Shown here in pieces: positions 47,749-55,767 of a stretch of 64,000 nucleotides of DNA; within the stretch, counting starts at the first letter, position 1, and the number at the start of each line of letters is the position of its first letter. The notes below the pieces were generated by a model. It was not told the origin of the DNA. It was given only the letters and a program-made list of their open reading frames with translations, and did no database searches. The DNA comes from Pseudonocardia oceani (GTDB lineage: Bacteria > Actinomycetota > Actinomycetes > Mycobacteriales > Pseudonocardiaceae), in assembly GCF_019263585.2 (NCBI RefSeq), contig NZ_JADQDF010000001.1:2232001-2296000 (forward strand), written 5' to 3'. A program made the translations under genes and the position numbers.

Positions 47749-48882
47749 GTGTTCCCGCTCCCGCTCTACGGCCACCGCTCCCTCGCCGAGGTGCTGCCCG
47801 CGCTGCTGCGCGCTCTGGGCCTGCCGGAACCCGCGTCCGACCTCGTCGTGGAGCCGGCGCGGGCCGCGGCCCTGCTCCTGATCGACGGGCTGGGCCGGGA
47901 GCTGCTCGACGCGCACGCCGCCGACGCCCCGTACCTGTCGTCGATGGCCGACGCCGGCCCGGTGACGGTCGGCTTCCCGTCCAGCACGTCCATCTCGCTG
48001 ACGTCGGTCGGCACCGGGCTGCCGCCGGGCGCGCACGGCGTCCTGGGCATCTCCTTCCGGGTGGCGGGCGAGCTGCTCGACTCCCTGAAGTGGACCTCCC
48101 ACGGCGCCGGCGAGGCCGTCGACCTGCGCGAGTCGCTGGTGCCCGAGCAGGTGCAGCCCTCGCCGACGGCGTTCGAGCGGGCGGAGGCGGCCGGGATCGG
48201 TGTCACCGTGGTGTCGCAGCGGGTGTTCCGCGGGTCGGGGCTGACCCGCGCGGCGCTGCGCGGCGGCCGGTTCCGCGGCACGCACGCGCTGGGCGACCTG
48301 GCCGCCGAGGTGCTCGCCGCGCTCGCCGGTCCGGGGCGGCGGCTCTGCTACGGCTACCACGCCGATCTCGACGCGATGGGGCACCTGCACGGCCCCGGCA
48401 GTCTCGCCTGGCGGATGCAGCTCGCCCAGGTCGACCGCCTCGTGCAGCGGATCGCCGAGGACCTCCCGCCCGGCGCGGTGCTGGCGGTGACCGGTGACCA
48501 CGGGATGGTGGCCGTCGACCGCATCCACGACGCCGACACCGATGACGCCCTGCGCCAGGGCGTCCTGCTGCTGGGCGGCGACGCCCGCGCCCGCCACGTC
48601 TACGCCCGCCCCGGCGCCGCCGACGAGGTGCTGGCCGCGTGGCGCGCCGTGCTGCGTGACGACGCGTGGGTGGTGCCGGGCGAGCAGGCCGTCGCCGACG
48701 GCTGGTTCGGGCCGGTCGCCCCGGCGATGCGCGGGCGGGTCGGCGACGTCGTGGTCGCCGCGCGCGGCACGGCCGCCGTCGTCCGGTCCGAGGCCGAGCC
48801 GCTGATCTCCCGGATGCCGGGGCAGCACGGCTCGCTGACCACGGCCGAGCAGCTGGTGCCGCTGCTGCTGAGCCGGTCGTAG
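47749..48882 (+). CDS. alkaline-phosphatase-superfamily phosphodiesterase/pyrophosphatase-like
   Basis: This 377-aa protein has ALLLIDGLGRELL, the nucleophile-type FPSSTSISLTSVGTGLPPGAHGVLG (Thr/Ser before the metal site), YGYHADLDAMGHLHGPGSLAWRMQLAQVDRL and VTGDHGMVAVD. These match actinobacterial type-I phosphodiesterase proteins. It is divergent from mftF, with 36 bases between starts, so they share a promoter region. Whether it acts on the mycofactocin pathway is unknown. Confidence 0.82.
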   Translation: MFPLPLYGHRSLAEVLPALLRALGLPEPASDLVVEPARAAALLLIDGLGRELLDAHAADAPYLSSMADAGPVTVGFPSSTSISLTSVGTGLPPGAHGVLGISFRVAGELLDSLKWTSHGAGEAVDLRESLVPEQVQPSPTAFERAEAAGIGVTVVSQRVFRGSGLTRAALRGGRFRGTHALGDLAAEVLAALAGPGRRLCYGYHADLDAMGHLHGPGSLAWRMQLAQVDRLVQRIAEDLPPGAVLAVTGDHGMVAVDRIHDADTDDALRQGVLLLGGDARARHVYARPGAADEVLAAWRAVLRDDAWVVPGEQAVADGWFGPVAPAMRGRVGDVVVAARGTAAVVRSEAEPLISRMPGQHGSLTTAEQLVPLLLSRS

Positions 48883-48888
48883 GGGCCC

Positions 48889-49380
48889 TCAGGTCGTGAC
48901 CCGGTAGCGCAGGTGCGTCACCGCCGGGGAGACGACGACCTCCTCCTGCTCCAGCACGAGCCCGTCGAGGCCGTCGAACAGCCGCTCCCCCGCCGCCTCC
49001 CGCGCCCAATCCAGCGCCGCCCTGATCCCGTCGGTGACGAAGTGGAACGTCGTGCCGCCCGCCATCTCCAGCGGCTCCCGCGCACGGTGGGCCAGGACGA
49101 ACACCGGCGCGTGGAAGGGCGGGTCCTCGCCCCACCAGCCCGTCCACGACGGGTCCCACGGCCCACGGTCGGGGCCGAACATGTTGCGCCCCATGACGAA
49201 CGCGCCCACCCCGGTGAGCGACTCCTCGACGATGCGGGCGTCGGACTCCGGGCCGTCGGGCACGAACATCCACTCGTGCAGGCGCTCCCCGCCCCGGCCG
49301 AGGGGGTCCTCCGGGCTCTGGTCGGGCCCGGCGACGTAGCCGTCGAGGGAGACGGCGAGGTGGCTGCTCACGATGCTCAT
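48889..49380 (-). CDS. dihydrofolate-reductase-like protein with internal gap
   Basis: This 163-aa protein belongs to the RibD/YwjB-type reductase family: SSHLAVSLDGYVAGPDQSPEDPLGRGGERLHEW, VGAFVMGRNMFGP, WGEDPPFHAPVFVLAH and FHFVTDGIRAALDWAREAAG. The next segment, normally a GGG-containing NADPH-binding stretch with QYLRAGLVDEL, is missing, and the sequence resumes at RLFDGLDGLVLEQEEVVVSPAVTHLRYRV. Relatives are about 190 aa, so roughly 25-30 residues are gone in frame. The enzyme may be inactive. Confidence 0.75.
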   Translation of the reverse strand: MSIVSSHLAVSLDGYVAGPDQSPEDPLGRGGERLHEWMFVPDGPESDARIVEESLTGVGAFVMGRNMFGPDRGPWDPSWTGWWGEDPPFHAPVFVLAHRAREPLEMAGGTTFHFVTDGIRAALDWAREAAGERLFDGLDGLVLEQEEVVVSPAVTHLRYRVTT

Positions 49381-49423
49381 GCCGGGACGGACCGCCGTCC
49401 CGGCCGGAACTCGTCGGACCGCG

Positions 49424-50173
49424 TCAGCCCAGGCGGCCGCGGTCGTCGGGGAGCCAGCGGTCGAGGCGCTCGCGCAGCTGCCCGACCATCTCCTCCAGCA
49501 GCTCCTCGCCCTCCCGGGCCGTGGCGCCGCGCGGGTCGCCCAGGACGCCGTTGGCGCTGGCCGCGGCCACCCCGCCGCGGACCAGGGTGGGCAGCAGGTC
49601 GCGCAGCGGCGCGGTGTTGCCCGGCTCCAGCGCCTCCCGCCGCACCACCGACGGGTCCAGGGCCAGCAGGATCGCGGTCTCGGTGCGTCCGGCGTGGGCG
49701 TCGCCGCGGGGCACCGCGCAGCCGAACCAGGCCACCTCGCGCCCCTCGTGGCGCAACTGCGCGACGGCGTCGGGCACGGTCGGGAGGTTGCCGCCGTGGC
49801 CGTTGACGAACACCAGCTTCGCCGCCCACCGCGCCGCGCTGCGCCCCAGCTCCACCAGCACCGCGCGCAGGGCCTCGTGCCCGATCGACAGCGTGCCCGC
49901 GAAGCCCTCGTGCTCCCCGGACGCCCCGTAGGCCAGCGGCGGCGCGACCAGCAGCGTCGGGTCGCCCTCGGCCGCGCGGCGGGCGACGGCCGCGGCGATG
50001 CGGGCGTCGGTGTCCAGCGGCAGGTGCGGGCCGTGCTGCTCCAGCGACCCGACGGGGACCAGCACCGTCCGCGGTTCGTCGAGGTCGGTCCAGGTGCGCT
50101 CGCCCAGCCGCAGCGCACCGCTGCTCACCGGTCCGCTGCTCACCGGTCCGCTGCTCACCGGTCCGCTGCTCAC
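49424..50173 (-). CDS. mftE: mycofactocin peptidase MftE (creatininase family)
   Basis: This 249-aa creatininase-family metalloprotease releases AHDP (the modified C-terminal Val-Tyr) from the MftC-processed MftA peptide. Metal-binding motifs are LVPVGSLEQHGPHLPLDTDAR, YGASGEHEGFAGTLSIG and LVFVNGHGGNLP. The start at 50173 (GTG) overlaps the preceding gene's stop. The first 18 residues are three repeats of SSGPV, outside the domain, so starts at 50158, 50143 or 50128 would also give functional proteins. Confidence 0.88.
   Translation of the reverse strand: MSSGPVSSGPVSSGPVSSGALRLGERTWTDLDEPRTVLVPVGSLEQHGPHLPLDTDARIAAAVARRAAEGDPTLLVAPPLAYGASGEHEGFAGTLSIGHEALRAVLVELGRSAARWAAKLVFVNGHGGNLPTVPDAVAQLRHEGREVAWFGCAVPRGDAHAGRTETAILLALDPSVVRREALEPGNTAPLRDLLPTLVRGGVAAASANGVLGDPRGATAREGEELLEEMVGQLRERLDRWLPDDRGRLG
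50118..50173 (-). repeat. 15-bp tandem repeat at the mftE start
   Basis: The unit GTGAGCAGCGGACCG is present three times in a row from 50173 to 50129, with a partial fourth copy to 50118. Each copy begins with GTG in the mftE frame, so there are four possible starts 15 bases apart. Confidence 0.85.
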
Positions 50174-52065
50174 AGGCCCACCGCCACGCGGTCGCCCTCG
50201 ACGACGGCGGCGTGCGCGCGGCGTGGGGCCAGGCAGTCGCCGACGCGGTGCACCGGGCGCGGCCCGTCGCGCAGCGCGCTCCACAGGGCGTCGTCCGGCT
50301 CGGGCGGCACGACCGCGACGACGAGGTCGTAGCGCCGCCGCTCCTCGGTGCCGGTGGTGTGGTGCAGCACCGTCACCTCCAGCGGCGCGGCCGGCCCGGG
50401 CCCGGGCGCGACCCCGGTGACGACCCGGTCGGTCGTCAGCACGATGCCCGCCGCGTGCGCGCGCCGGTGGAACAGCTCCGCGTCCAGCGTCGTCCCGAGG
50501 TCCTGAGCGACCACCAGCCCCGGCGTCATGAGCTCCACACCACTTCCCCCCGCCGCCAGCCACTCCGCCGCGGCGGGTGCCTGGTGGAAGCCCAGCTCGT
50601 CGTACACGAGCGCGTTCCGCACGGGTGCCACCCTCCCCGACAGCACGTCCCGCACGTCCACCACCCCGGGCACCGGCCACCGCCGGGCCGGCCGCGCACC
50701 CGTCGCCAGCACGACGACGTCCGGCGCCAGGGCCTCCACCAGCGCCGCGTCGACCTCCACGCCCGTCCGCACCTCGACGCCCGCCGCGCGGCACTGGCCG
50801 AGCAGGTCGCGCACGACGTTCCCGAACTCGGCCCGCCCGGGCGCGGCGGCGGCGAACCACACGGCCCCGCCGGTCGTGGCCTCGCGCTCGCACAGGACGA
50901 CGCGGTGCCCGCGGGCCGCGGCGGTGGCGGCCGCGCGCAGCCCGCCCGGCCCACCGCCGACGACCAGCACCCGCTTCGGCACGCCGGGCGCGGGCAGCGG
51001 CACGGACTCGCGGCCCGCGCGCGGGTTGACGACGCAGCCCAGCCACCGGTTGCGCCCCACCCGCCCGACGCACTCCTGGTTGCACCCCACGCACGCCCGC
51101 ACCGGCGCGGAGCCGAACGCGGGCTCGGCGATCTGCCCGCGGACGACGCCCACGAGGTCGCAGCGCCCGGACTCCAGAGCGGTCCCGGCCTGTTCGGGCG
51201 TGGTGAAACGCCCGATCCCGATCACCGGCACGTCCACGGCGCGCTTCAGCGCCTCCGGGATCGACAGCGCGTAGCCCGGCGCGAACCGCAGCGACGCCTC
51301 GACCAGGTACAGCGTGGAGGTGGCCACGCCGATCGCCGTGCCCAGGAGGTCCACGCGCCCGGCGAGCGCGCGGGCGGTGGCGACGGCGTCGTCGATCCCG
51401 ATGCCGTGCGGGACGCCCTCGTCGCCGCACAGCCGCACGCCGAGCACGCGGTCCGGCCCGATCGCGTCGCGCACGGCGTCGACGACCTCGAGCAGGAAGC
51501 GGTCGCGGTCGCGCCCGTAGGCGTCGGTGCGGCGGTTGGTGAGCGGGGAGAGGAACTGCCGCACGAGCGACGAGTGGGCGCCCTGGATCTCGACGCCGTC
51601 GAAGCCGCCCGCGACGCACCGGGCCGCGGTGGCGGCGTAGCCGTCGACGATCCGGGCGATGCCCGCGACGTCGAGCTCGACCGGGACCTCGCGGAACAAC
51701 GGGTCGGGCACCGGCGACGGCGCGAGCACGGGACGGCGGCTGTGCATCCCGCTGGACTGCCCGCCGTTGTGCGTGAGCTGCGCGAGCACCGCCGCGCCCT
51801 CGGCGTGCACGGCGGCGGTGAGCGCGCGGTAGCCGGGCAGGGCGTCGTCGCGGGGCTCGATGAGCTTCTCGTAGGGCCGGTCGCGCGGGTCGACGCCGTG
51901 CTCCTCGGTGATCACCAGACCGGCGCCGCCCGCGGCCCGCGCGGCGTAGTAGGCGGTGTGCTGCGGCGTCGGGAGGCCGTCGACGGCGTAGTTCGTCAGG
52001 TGGGCGGGGAACACGAGGCGGTTGCGCAGCACCAGGGGCCCCACCTGCAGCGGCTCGTTCAGCAC
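50170..52065 (-). CDS. mycofactocin-associated FadH/OYE-family oxidoreductase 2
   Basis: This 631-aa fusion has an N-terminal old-yellow-enzyme TIM barrel with FMN (LNEPLQVGPLVLRNRLVFPAHLTNYAVDGLPTPQH, GGAGLVITEEHGVDP, LAQLTHNGGQSSGMHSRRP, VEIQGAHSSLVRQFLSPLTNRRTD), a 4Fe-4S site C325-x2-C328-x3-C332-x11-C344, and an FAD/NAD(P)H domain (VLVVGGGPGGLRAAATAAARGH). It matches the group I recall as TIGR03997, found only with mycofactocin genes. Relatives such as 2,4-dienoyl-CoA reductase reduce enoyl groups. The GTG overlaps the stop of the next upstream gene by 7 bases. Confidence 0.85.
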   Translation of the reverse strand: MLNEPLQVGPLVLRNRLVFPAHLTNYAVDGLPTPQHTAYYAARAAGGAGLVITEEHGVDPRDRPYEKLIEPRDDALPGYRALTAAVHAEGAAVLAQLTHNGGQSSGMHSRRPVLAPSPVPDPLFREVPVELDVAGIARIVDGYAATAARCVAGGFDGVEIQGAHSSLVRQFLSPLTNRRTDAYGRDRDRFLLEVVDAVRDAIGPDRVLGVRLCGDEGVPHGIGIDDAVATARALAGRVDLLGTAIGVATSTLYLVEASLRFAPGYALSIPEALKRAVDVPVIGIGRFTTPEQAGTALESGRCDLVGVVRGQIAEPAFGSAPVRACVGCNQECVGRVGRNRWLGCVVNPRAGRESVPLPAPGVPKRVLVVGGGPGGLRAAATAAARGHRVVLCEREATTGGAVWFAAAAPGRAEFGNVVRDLLGQCRAAGVEVRTGVEVDAALVEALAPDVVVLATGARPARRWPVPGVVDVRDVLSGRVAPVRNALVYDELGFHQAPAAAEWLAAGGSGVELMTPGLVVAQDLGTTLDAELFHRRAHAAGIVLTTDRVVTGVAPGPGPAAPLEVTVLHHTTGTEERRRYDLVVAVVPPEPDDALWSALRDGPRPVHRVGDCLAPRRAHAAVVEGDRVAVGL

Positions 52066-53972
52066 GGTCGCCCGGCCACGGCCTCGTACGCCGCCCGGCG
52101 GCCCTCCAGCACGGCCTCGTGGACCGTCCGCGGCGCCACGCAGTCCCCGGCCCGCGGCAGGTCGGGCCGGGCACGCCACAGCGCGTCGTCGGGGAGGCGG
52201 TGGCCGCAGTCGACCACCGCGGCGCAGGCGAGGTCCCATCGCTCCCCCGTCCACACGTGCTCGAGCTCCGCCCGCCCCCCGGCGACGCCGACGAGCCGGG
52301 CGTACCGCTCACGGGCCACGCCGGCGCGGTCGAGGCGGGCGTTCGCGGGGGCCAGGTCGCCGGTGAGCGCGAGCTGGGTGCCCGCGACGGGGTCGGGCGT
52401 CACGAGCGCGACCGCCCGGCCCGCCGCCGCGAGCTGCTCCGCGACCCCGACGCCCGTCCAGTCCCCGACCGGGTCGTGGACGACGACGGGCCCCGGCGGC
52501 AGCGGGGGCCCGCCGGCGAGCACGGCCGCCTCGAACTCCGCTGCGGCGAGCACCGGCACCTCGGCGGGGTAGGCCCGCGGCGCGGGCCGGGAGCCGGTGG
52601 CCAGCACGACCGGGCCGACGAGATCGCCCGGGGCGGCCGTCACGCCGGTCTCGACGCGCACCCCGAGCCGGGCCAGCTCGCGCTCCCACCAGGGCACGAG
52701 CACCCCCATCCGTGCCCGCCCGGCGACGGCGGCCGCGAACCGCAGCGCCCCGCCGAGCACCGGCTCCCGCTCGACGAGCCGCACCCGGTGCCCGGCCAGC
52801 GCGAGGACGCGCGCCGCCTCCAGCCCCGCCGGACCGCCCCCTACGACGAGCACGTCGCGCGGCGGCCCGGGCGGCGCGGGCACCGGCTCGGTCTCGTGGC
52901 CGGCGTCGGGCTCGGCGTCGTCGGACACGACCGGGTTGCGCGGGTCGCGCACGGCGGTGCGCCGGTTGGACAGCGTCGAGTGCCGGATCCGCTCCGGCCT
53001 CCCGGCCCGGACGTGCGCGACCAGGTCGGGGTCGGCGATCTGGGCGCGCGTCATCTCGACGAGGTCGCACAGCCCGTCGTCGAGGGCGGCCTGCGCCATC
53101 GCCGGGTCGACCACCGACCCCTGCAGCACCACCCTTTGCTCTGCACACCCATACGCACCGGGCGAGCCGGTGCGTATGCGTGCGCAGAGCAAAGTGTTGA
53201 AGCCGGGCGGGGTGTGCAGGTCCGGGCGGGTGGCGCCGACCGAGAGCCCGCTGCCCCGCACCGGCACGACGTAGTCGACAGGCGGGAGAGCGGCCAGGGT
53301 GTCCGTGGCCGAGTCCGGCGTGATGCCGGCCCACGGCGCGAGCTCGTCGCAGCACAGGCGCAGGCCCAGCACGGGCCCGTCGCCGAGGGCGGCCCGCACG
53401 GCGGTGAGCACCTCGCGCAGCAGCCGCGCGCGGTCGCGGCCGTGGGCGTCGGTGCGGTGGTTGGTGAGCCCGGAGAGGAACTGCCGCAGCAGCGAGTGCT
53501 GCCCGGCACCGATCTCGACGCCGTCGCAGCCGGCGTCGACGGCGAGCGCGGCGGCCGCGGCGAACCCGTACACCAGCGCCTCGATCTCGGGCTCCTCCAT
53601 CGCCGTCGGCACCTCGCGCGAGGAGACGTCGGCGACGCGCGAGGGGGCCCACAGGGCGCGCTGCCCGTACGCCGACGAGCCCTGCGCACCCGCGTGGCCG
53701 AGCCCGGCGAGCACGAGCGCTCCGTGCGGGCGGCTGGCGCCGGCGACCGCGCGCCAGCCGTCGGCGCAGTCGGCCGCGAGCGGGGCGCGTTCGTAGGGGT
53801 GGTCGGAGTCGTGCACCGACGCCACCTCGGTGACCACCACGCCCGCACCGCCGGCGGCCCGCCGGGCGTAGTACGCGACGTGCCGCGGCGACAGCGAGCG
53901 CCGGTGCCCGAGGTTGGTGACGTGCGGGCCGAACAGCACCCGCGACGGGGCGGTGCACCCGCCCAGCACCAC
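52059..53972 (-). CDS. mycofactocin-associated FadH/OYE-family oxidoreductase 1, Fe-S cysteines absent
   Basis: This ~637-aa protein has the same OYE + FAD/NAD(P) layout (RVLFGPHVTNLG, VVVTEVASVHDSDHPYERAPLA, GLGHAGAQGSSAYGQRALWAPSRVADV, GQHSLLRQFLSGLTNHRTDAHGR, VLQGSVVDPAMA, VEMTRAQIADP, VLVVGGGPAGLEAARVLALAGH) and fits TIGR03996. At the positions of the Fe-S cysteines it has S332, S335, T339 and D351 at identical spacing (HSTLSNRRTAVRDPRN). A 61-bp palindrome lies inside residues about 260-280. Start GTG at 53972 is a judgement; a hairpin precedes it. Confidence 0.8.
   Translation of the reverse strand: MVLGGCTAPSRVLFGPHVTNLGHRRSLSPRHVAYYARRAAGGAGVVVTEVASVHDSDHPYERAPLAADCADGWRAVAGASRPHGALVLAGLGHAGAQGSSAYGQRALWAPSRVADVSSREVPTAMEEPEIEALVYGFAAAAALAVDAGCDGVEIGAGQHSLLRQFLSGLTNHRTDAHGRDRARLLREVLTAVRAALGDGPVLGLRLCCDELAPWAGITPDSATDTLAALPPVDYVVPVRGSGLSVGATRPDLHTPPGFNTLLCARIRTGSPGAYGCAEQRVVLQGSVVDPAMAQAALDDGLCDLVEMTRAQIADPDLVAHVRAGRPERIRHSTLSNRRTAVRDPRNPVVSDDAEPDAGHETEPVPAPPGPPRDVLVVGGGPAGLEAARVLALAGHRVRLVEREPVLGGALRFAAAVAGRARMGVLVPWWERELARLGVRVETGVTAAPGDLVGPVVLATGSRPAPRAYPAEVPVLAAAEFEAAVLAGGPPLPPGPVVVHDPVGDWTGVGVAEQLAAAGRAVALVTPDPVAGTQLALTGDLAPANARLDRAGVARERYARLVGVAGGRAELEHVWTGERWDLACAAVVDCGHRLPDDALWRARPDLPRAGDCVAPRTVHEAVLEGRRAAYEAVAGRPC
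53134..53194. repeat. 61-bp near-perfect palindrome within the OYE1 gene
   Basis: Arms 53134-53161 and 53167-53194 are reverse complements at 26 of 28 positions, with a 5-base loop (GCGAG). The arms begin CTTTGCTCTGC and end with GCAGAGCAAAG. It encodes CARIRTGSPGAYGCAEQR in the middle of the barrel, where relatives have an ordinary helix before VLQGSVVD. Confidence 0.8.
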
Positions 53973-53988
53973 GGTCCCGGCCAACGAG

Positions 53989-54033
53989 CGAACGGCACTC
54001 CCACCCAGCGCTGCTGGGTGGGAGTGCCGTTCG
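53989..54033. terminator. 21-bp perfect hairpin between mftC and OYE1
   Basis: CGAACGGCACTCCCACCCAGC at 53989-54009 (21 bases; here named by its ends CGAACGG and CCCAGC) pairs perfectly with 54013-54033 across a 3-base loop. It starts 19 bases after the mftC stop and ends just upstream of the OYE1 start. It could terminate or partly attenuate the mft transcript, or be a dispersed palindromic repeat. Confidence 0.65.
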
Positions 54034-54052
54034 TCGCGGGAGGTCGGGCCGC

Positions 54053-55267
54053 TCAGGCTCGTGCCGACGCCTGGGTCAGCGCCGCGGGCGCCGCGAGCGG
54101 GCTCGGGTCGCACGACTTGTCGGGACGGCCCATGCCGATCTGCAGCATCACCGGGGCCTTCGGCGTGCGGGAGTTCCGCGGGGCCGAGCGCGAGTGGTCG
54201 ACGTCGGACTTCGGGATCTCGACCCCGTCGCGCGCCGCGAGCGCCTGCTCGCCGAACCCGCGGACGCACTCCGGGTCGGGCCCGTCGAGCGGGAGGCCGG
54301 TGAAGAACTTGGCCGCCATGCACCCGCCCTGGCACGAGTCGTAGTGCATGCAGGAGGCGCAGGCGCCACCGGTCTGCGGCTGGCGCAGCTCGGTGAACAG
54401 CTCCGAGTTCTCCCAGATCTCCTGGAAGCCGCCGGGCGAGCGCAGGTTGCCGGCGAGGAAGTTCTCGTGGATCGCGAACGGGCAGGCGTAGACGTCGCCG
54501 ACCGGGTCGATCAGGCAGACCACGCGCCCGGCGCCGCACAGGTTGAGCCCGGGCAGGGCCTCGCCGAACGCGGAGAGGTGGAAGAACGAGTCGCCGGTGA
54601 GCACCGAGTCGCCCTTGGCCACGAGCCAGTCGTACATCTGCTTCTGCTGCGAGGGCAGCGGGTGCAACTCGTCCCACACGTCGGCGCCGCGGCCCGACGG
54701 GCGCAGCCGCGTGATGCGGAGCTGGGCGTTGTACTTGTCGGCGATCGACTTGAACTCGTCGAGCTGGTCGACGTTCTGGCGCGTCATGACCACGGAGATC
54801 TTCGGCTGGCCGAACCCGGCCTCGGCGAGGTTCTCCAGCGCGCGGATCGCGGTGTCGTACGAGCCGGGGCCGCGGACGTGGTCGTTGACCTCGGCGGTGG
54901 CGCCGTCGAGCGAGATCTGCACGTCGACGTAGTCGGTGCGGGCGAGCTGCTGCGACCGCTGCTTGTCGAGCTTGATCCCGTTGGTCGAGAACTTGACGCC
55001 GACGTTGTGGTCGATCGAGTAGTCGAGCAGCTCCCAGAAGTCGGGACGGACCGTGGGCTCGCCGCCACCGATGTTGATGTAGAAGACCTGCATCTTCTGC
55101 AGCTCGTCGATGACGCCCTTGGCCTCGGCGGTGGTCAGCTCGCGGGGGTCGCGGCGGCCCGAGGACGACAGGCAGTGCACGCAGGCGAGGTTGCAGGCGT
55201 AGGTGAGCTCCCAGGTCAGGCAGATCGGGGAGTTCAGGCCGTACTGGAAGTGGTCGACCAGCTTCAC
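54053..55267 (-). CDS. mftC: mycofactocin radical-SAM maturase MftC
   Basis: This 404-aa radical-SAM/SPASM enzyme decarboxylates the C-terminal Tyr of MftA and cross-links it to Val. The SAM cluster is in CNLACVHC, then YINIGGGEPTVRPDFWELL, STNGIKLD and SLDGATAEVNDHVRGPGSYD. The SPASM domain has CGAGRVVCLIDPVGDVYACPFA and GGACASCMHYDSCQGGCMAAK. The GTG follows GGAGCTCC. Confidence 0.93.
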   Translation of the reverse strand: MKLVDHFQYGLNSPICLTWELTYACNLACVHCLSSSGRRDPRELTTAEAKGVIDELQKMQVFYINIGGGEPTVRPDFWELLDYSIDHNVGVKFSTNGIKLDKQRSQQLARTDYVDVQISLDGATAEVNDHVRGPGSYDTAIRALENLAEAGFGQPKISVVMTRQNVDQLDEFKSIADKYNAQLRITRLRPSGRGADVWDELHPLPSQQKQMYDWLVAKGDSVLTGDSFFHLSAFGEALPGLNLCGAGRVVCLIDPVGDVYACPFAIHENFLAGNLRSPGGFQEIWENSELFTELRQPQTGGACASCMHYDSCQGGCMAAKFFTGLPLDGPDPECVRGFGEQALAARDGVEIPKSDVDHSRSAPRNSRTPKAPVMLQIGMGRPDKSCDPSPLAAPAALTQASARA

Positions 55268-55298
55268 AGGAGCTCCGCTCTTCGAGGGTTGTGGACCC

Positions 55299-55616
55299 TC
55301 AGGTGGTGGGGCGGGGTTCGATCGTGCCGCTGGCGGCCAGGCCGGCGAGCGCACGGAGGTAGGCGGGACGCTGCGACTCCTCGACGCCCGCTGCCTCGAT
55401 GGCGGCGTGCACGTCGGGGTGCTGCTCCAGGCCGCGGACGACCTCGACGAGCGGCAGCGTCTTCAGGAACGACAGCTTGCGCGTCCCGAAGTGGTAGACG
55501 AGCGCACCGAAGGGCTCGGGGCGCAGCGCCACGCTCGGGCTGCAGCGGAACGGCTGCGAGGGGTCGAACGCCGGGTCCGCGGCCTGCGCGGACCCGGCGT
55601 CGGATGCAGCCGCCAC
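55299..55616 (-). CDS. mftB: mycofactocin peptide chaperone MftB
   Basis: This 105-aa protein is the RRE-type carrier that presents MftA to MftC. Family parts are FRCSPSVALRPEPFGALVYHFGTRKLSFLKTLPLVEVVRGL and YLRALAGLAASGTIEPR. I chose the GTG at 55616, just after the mftA stop; the GTG at 55631 overlaps mftA and would add 5 residues. mftC follows 31 bases after the stop. Confidence 0.9.
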   Translation of the reverse strand: MAAASDAGSAQAADPAFDPSQPFRCSPSVALRPEPFGALVYHFGTRKLSFLKTLPLVEVVRGLEQHPDVHAAIEAAGVEESQRPAYLRALAGLAASGTIEPRPTT

Positions 55617-55620
55617 GGTG

Positions 55621-55722
55621 CTAGTAGACACCGCACATGCCGTCGATCGAGACCTCTTCGACGAGGGTCTCCTCGACCACGGGCTCCTCGGGGGCGGACT
55701 GGGCGTCGGGTGCGGGGGCCAT
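55621..55722 (-). CDS. mftA: mycofactocin precursor peptide MftA
   Basis: This 33-aa precursor is too small for standard ORF calls. It has an acidic leader (EEPVVEETLVEEVS) and the invariant core IDGMCGVY, whose last Val and Tyr become the redox core of mycofactocin. The ATG follows GGAGCCGCC. It opens the mft operon. Confidence 0.95.
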   Translation of the reverse strand: MAPAPDAQSAPEEPVVEETLVEEVSIDGMCGVY

Positions 55723-55767
55723 GGGCGGCTCCTGTCGTCGAGCGATGCGGACGCCCACGACGCTAAG

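Noticed and set aside
50170..53972. Either OYE gene being mftD
   Set aside because: MftD is a ~390-aa FMN-dependent lactate-dehydrogenase-type protein; these are ~635-aa OYE + FAD/NAD(P) fusions.
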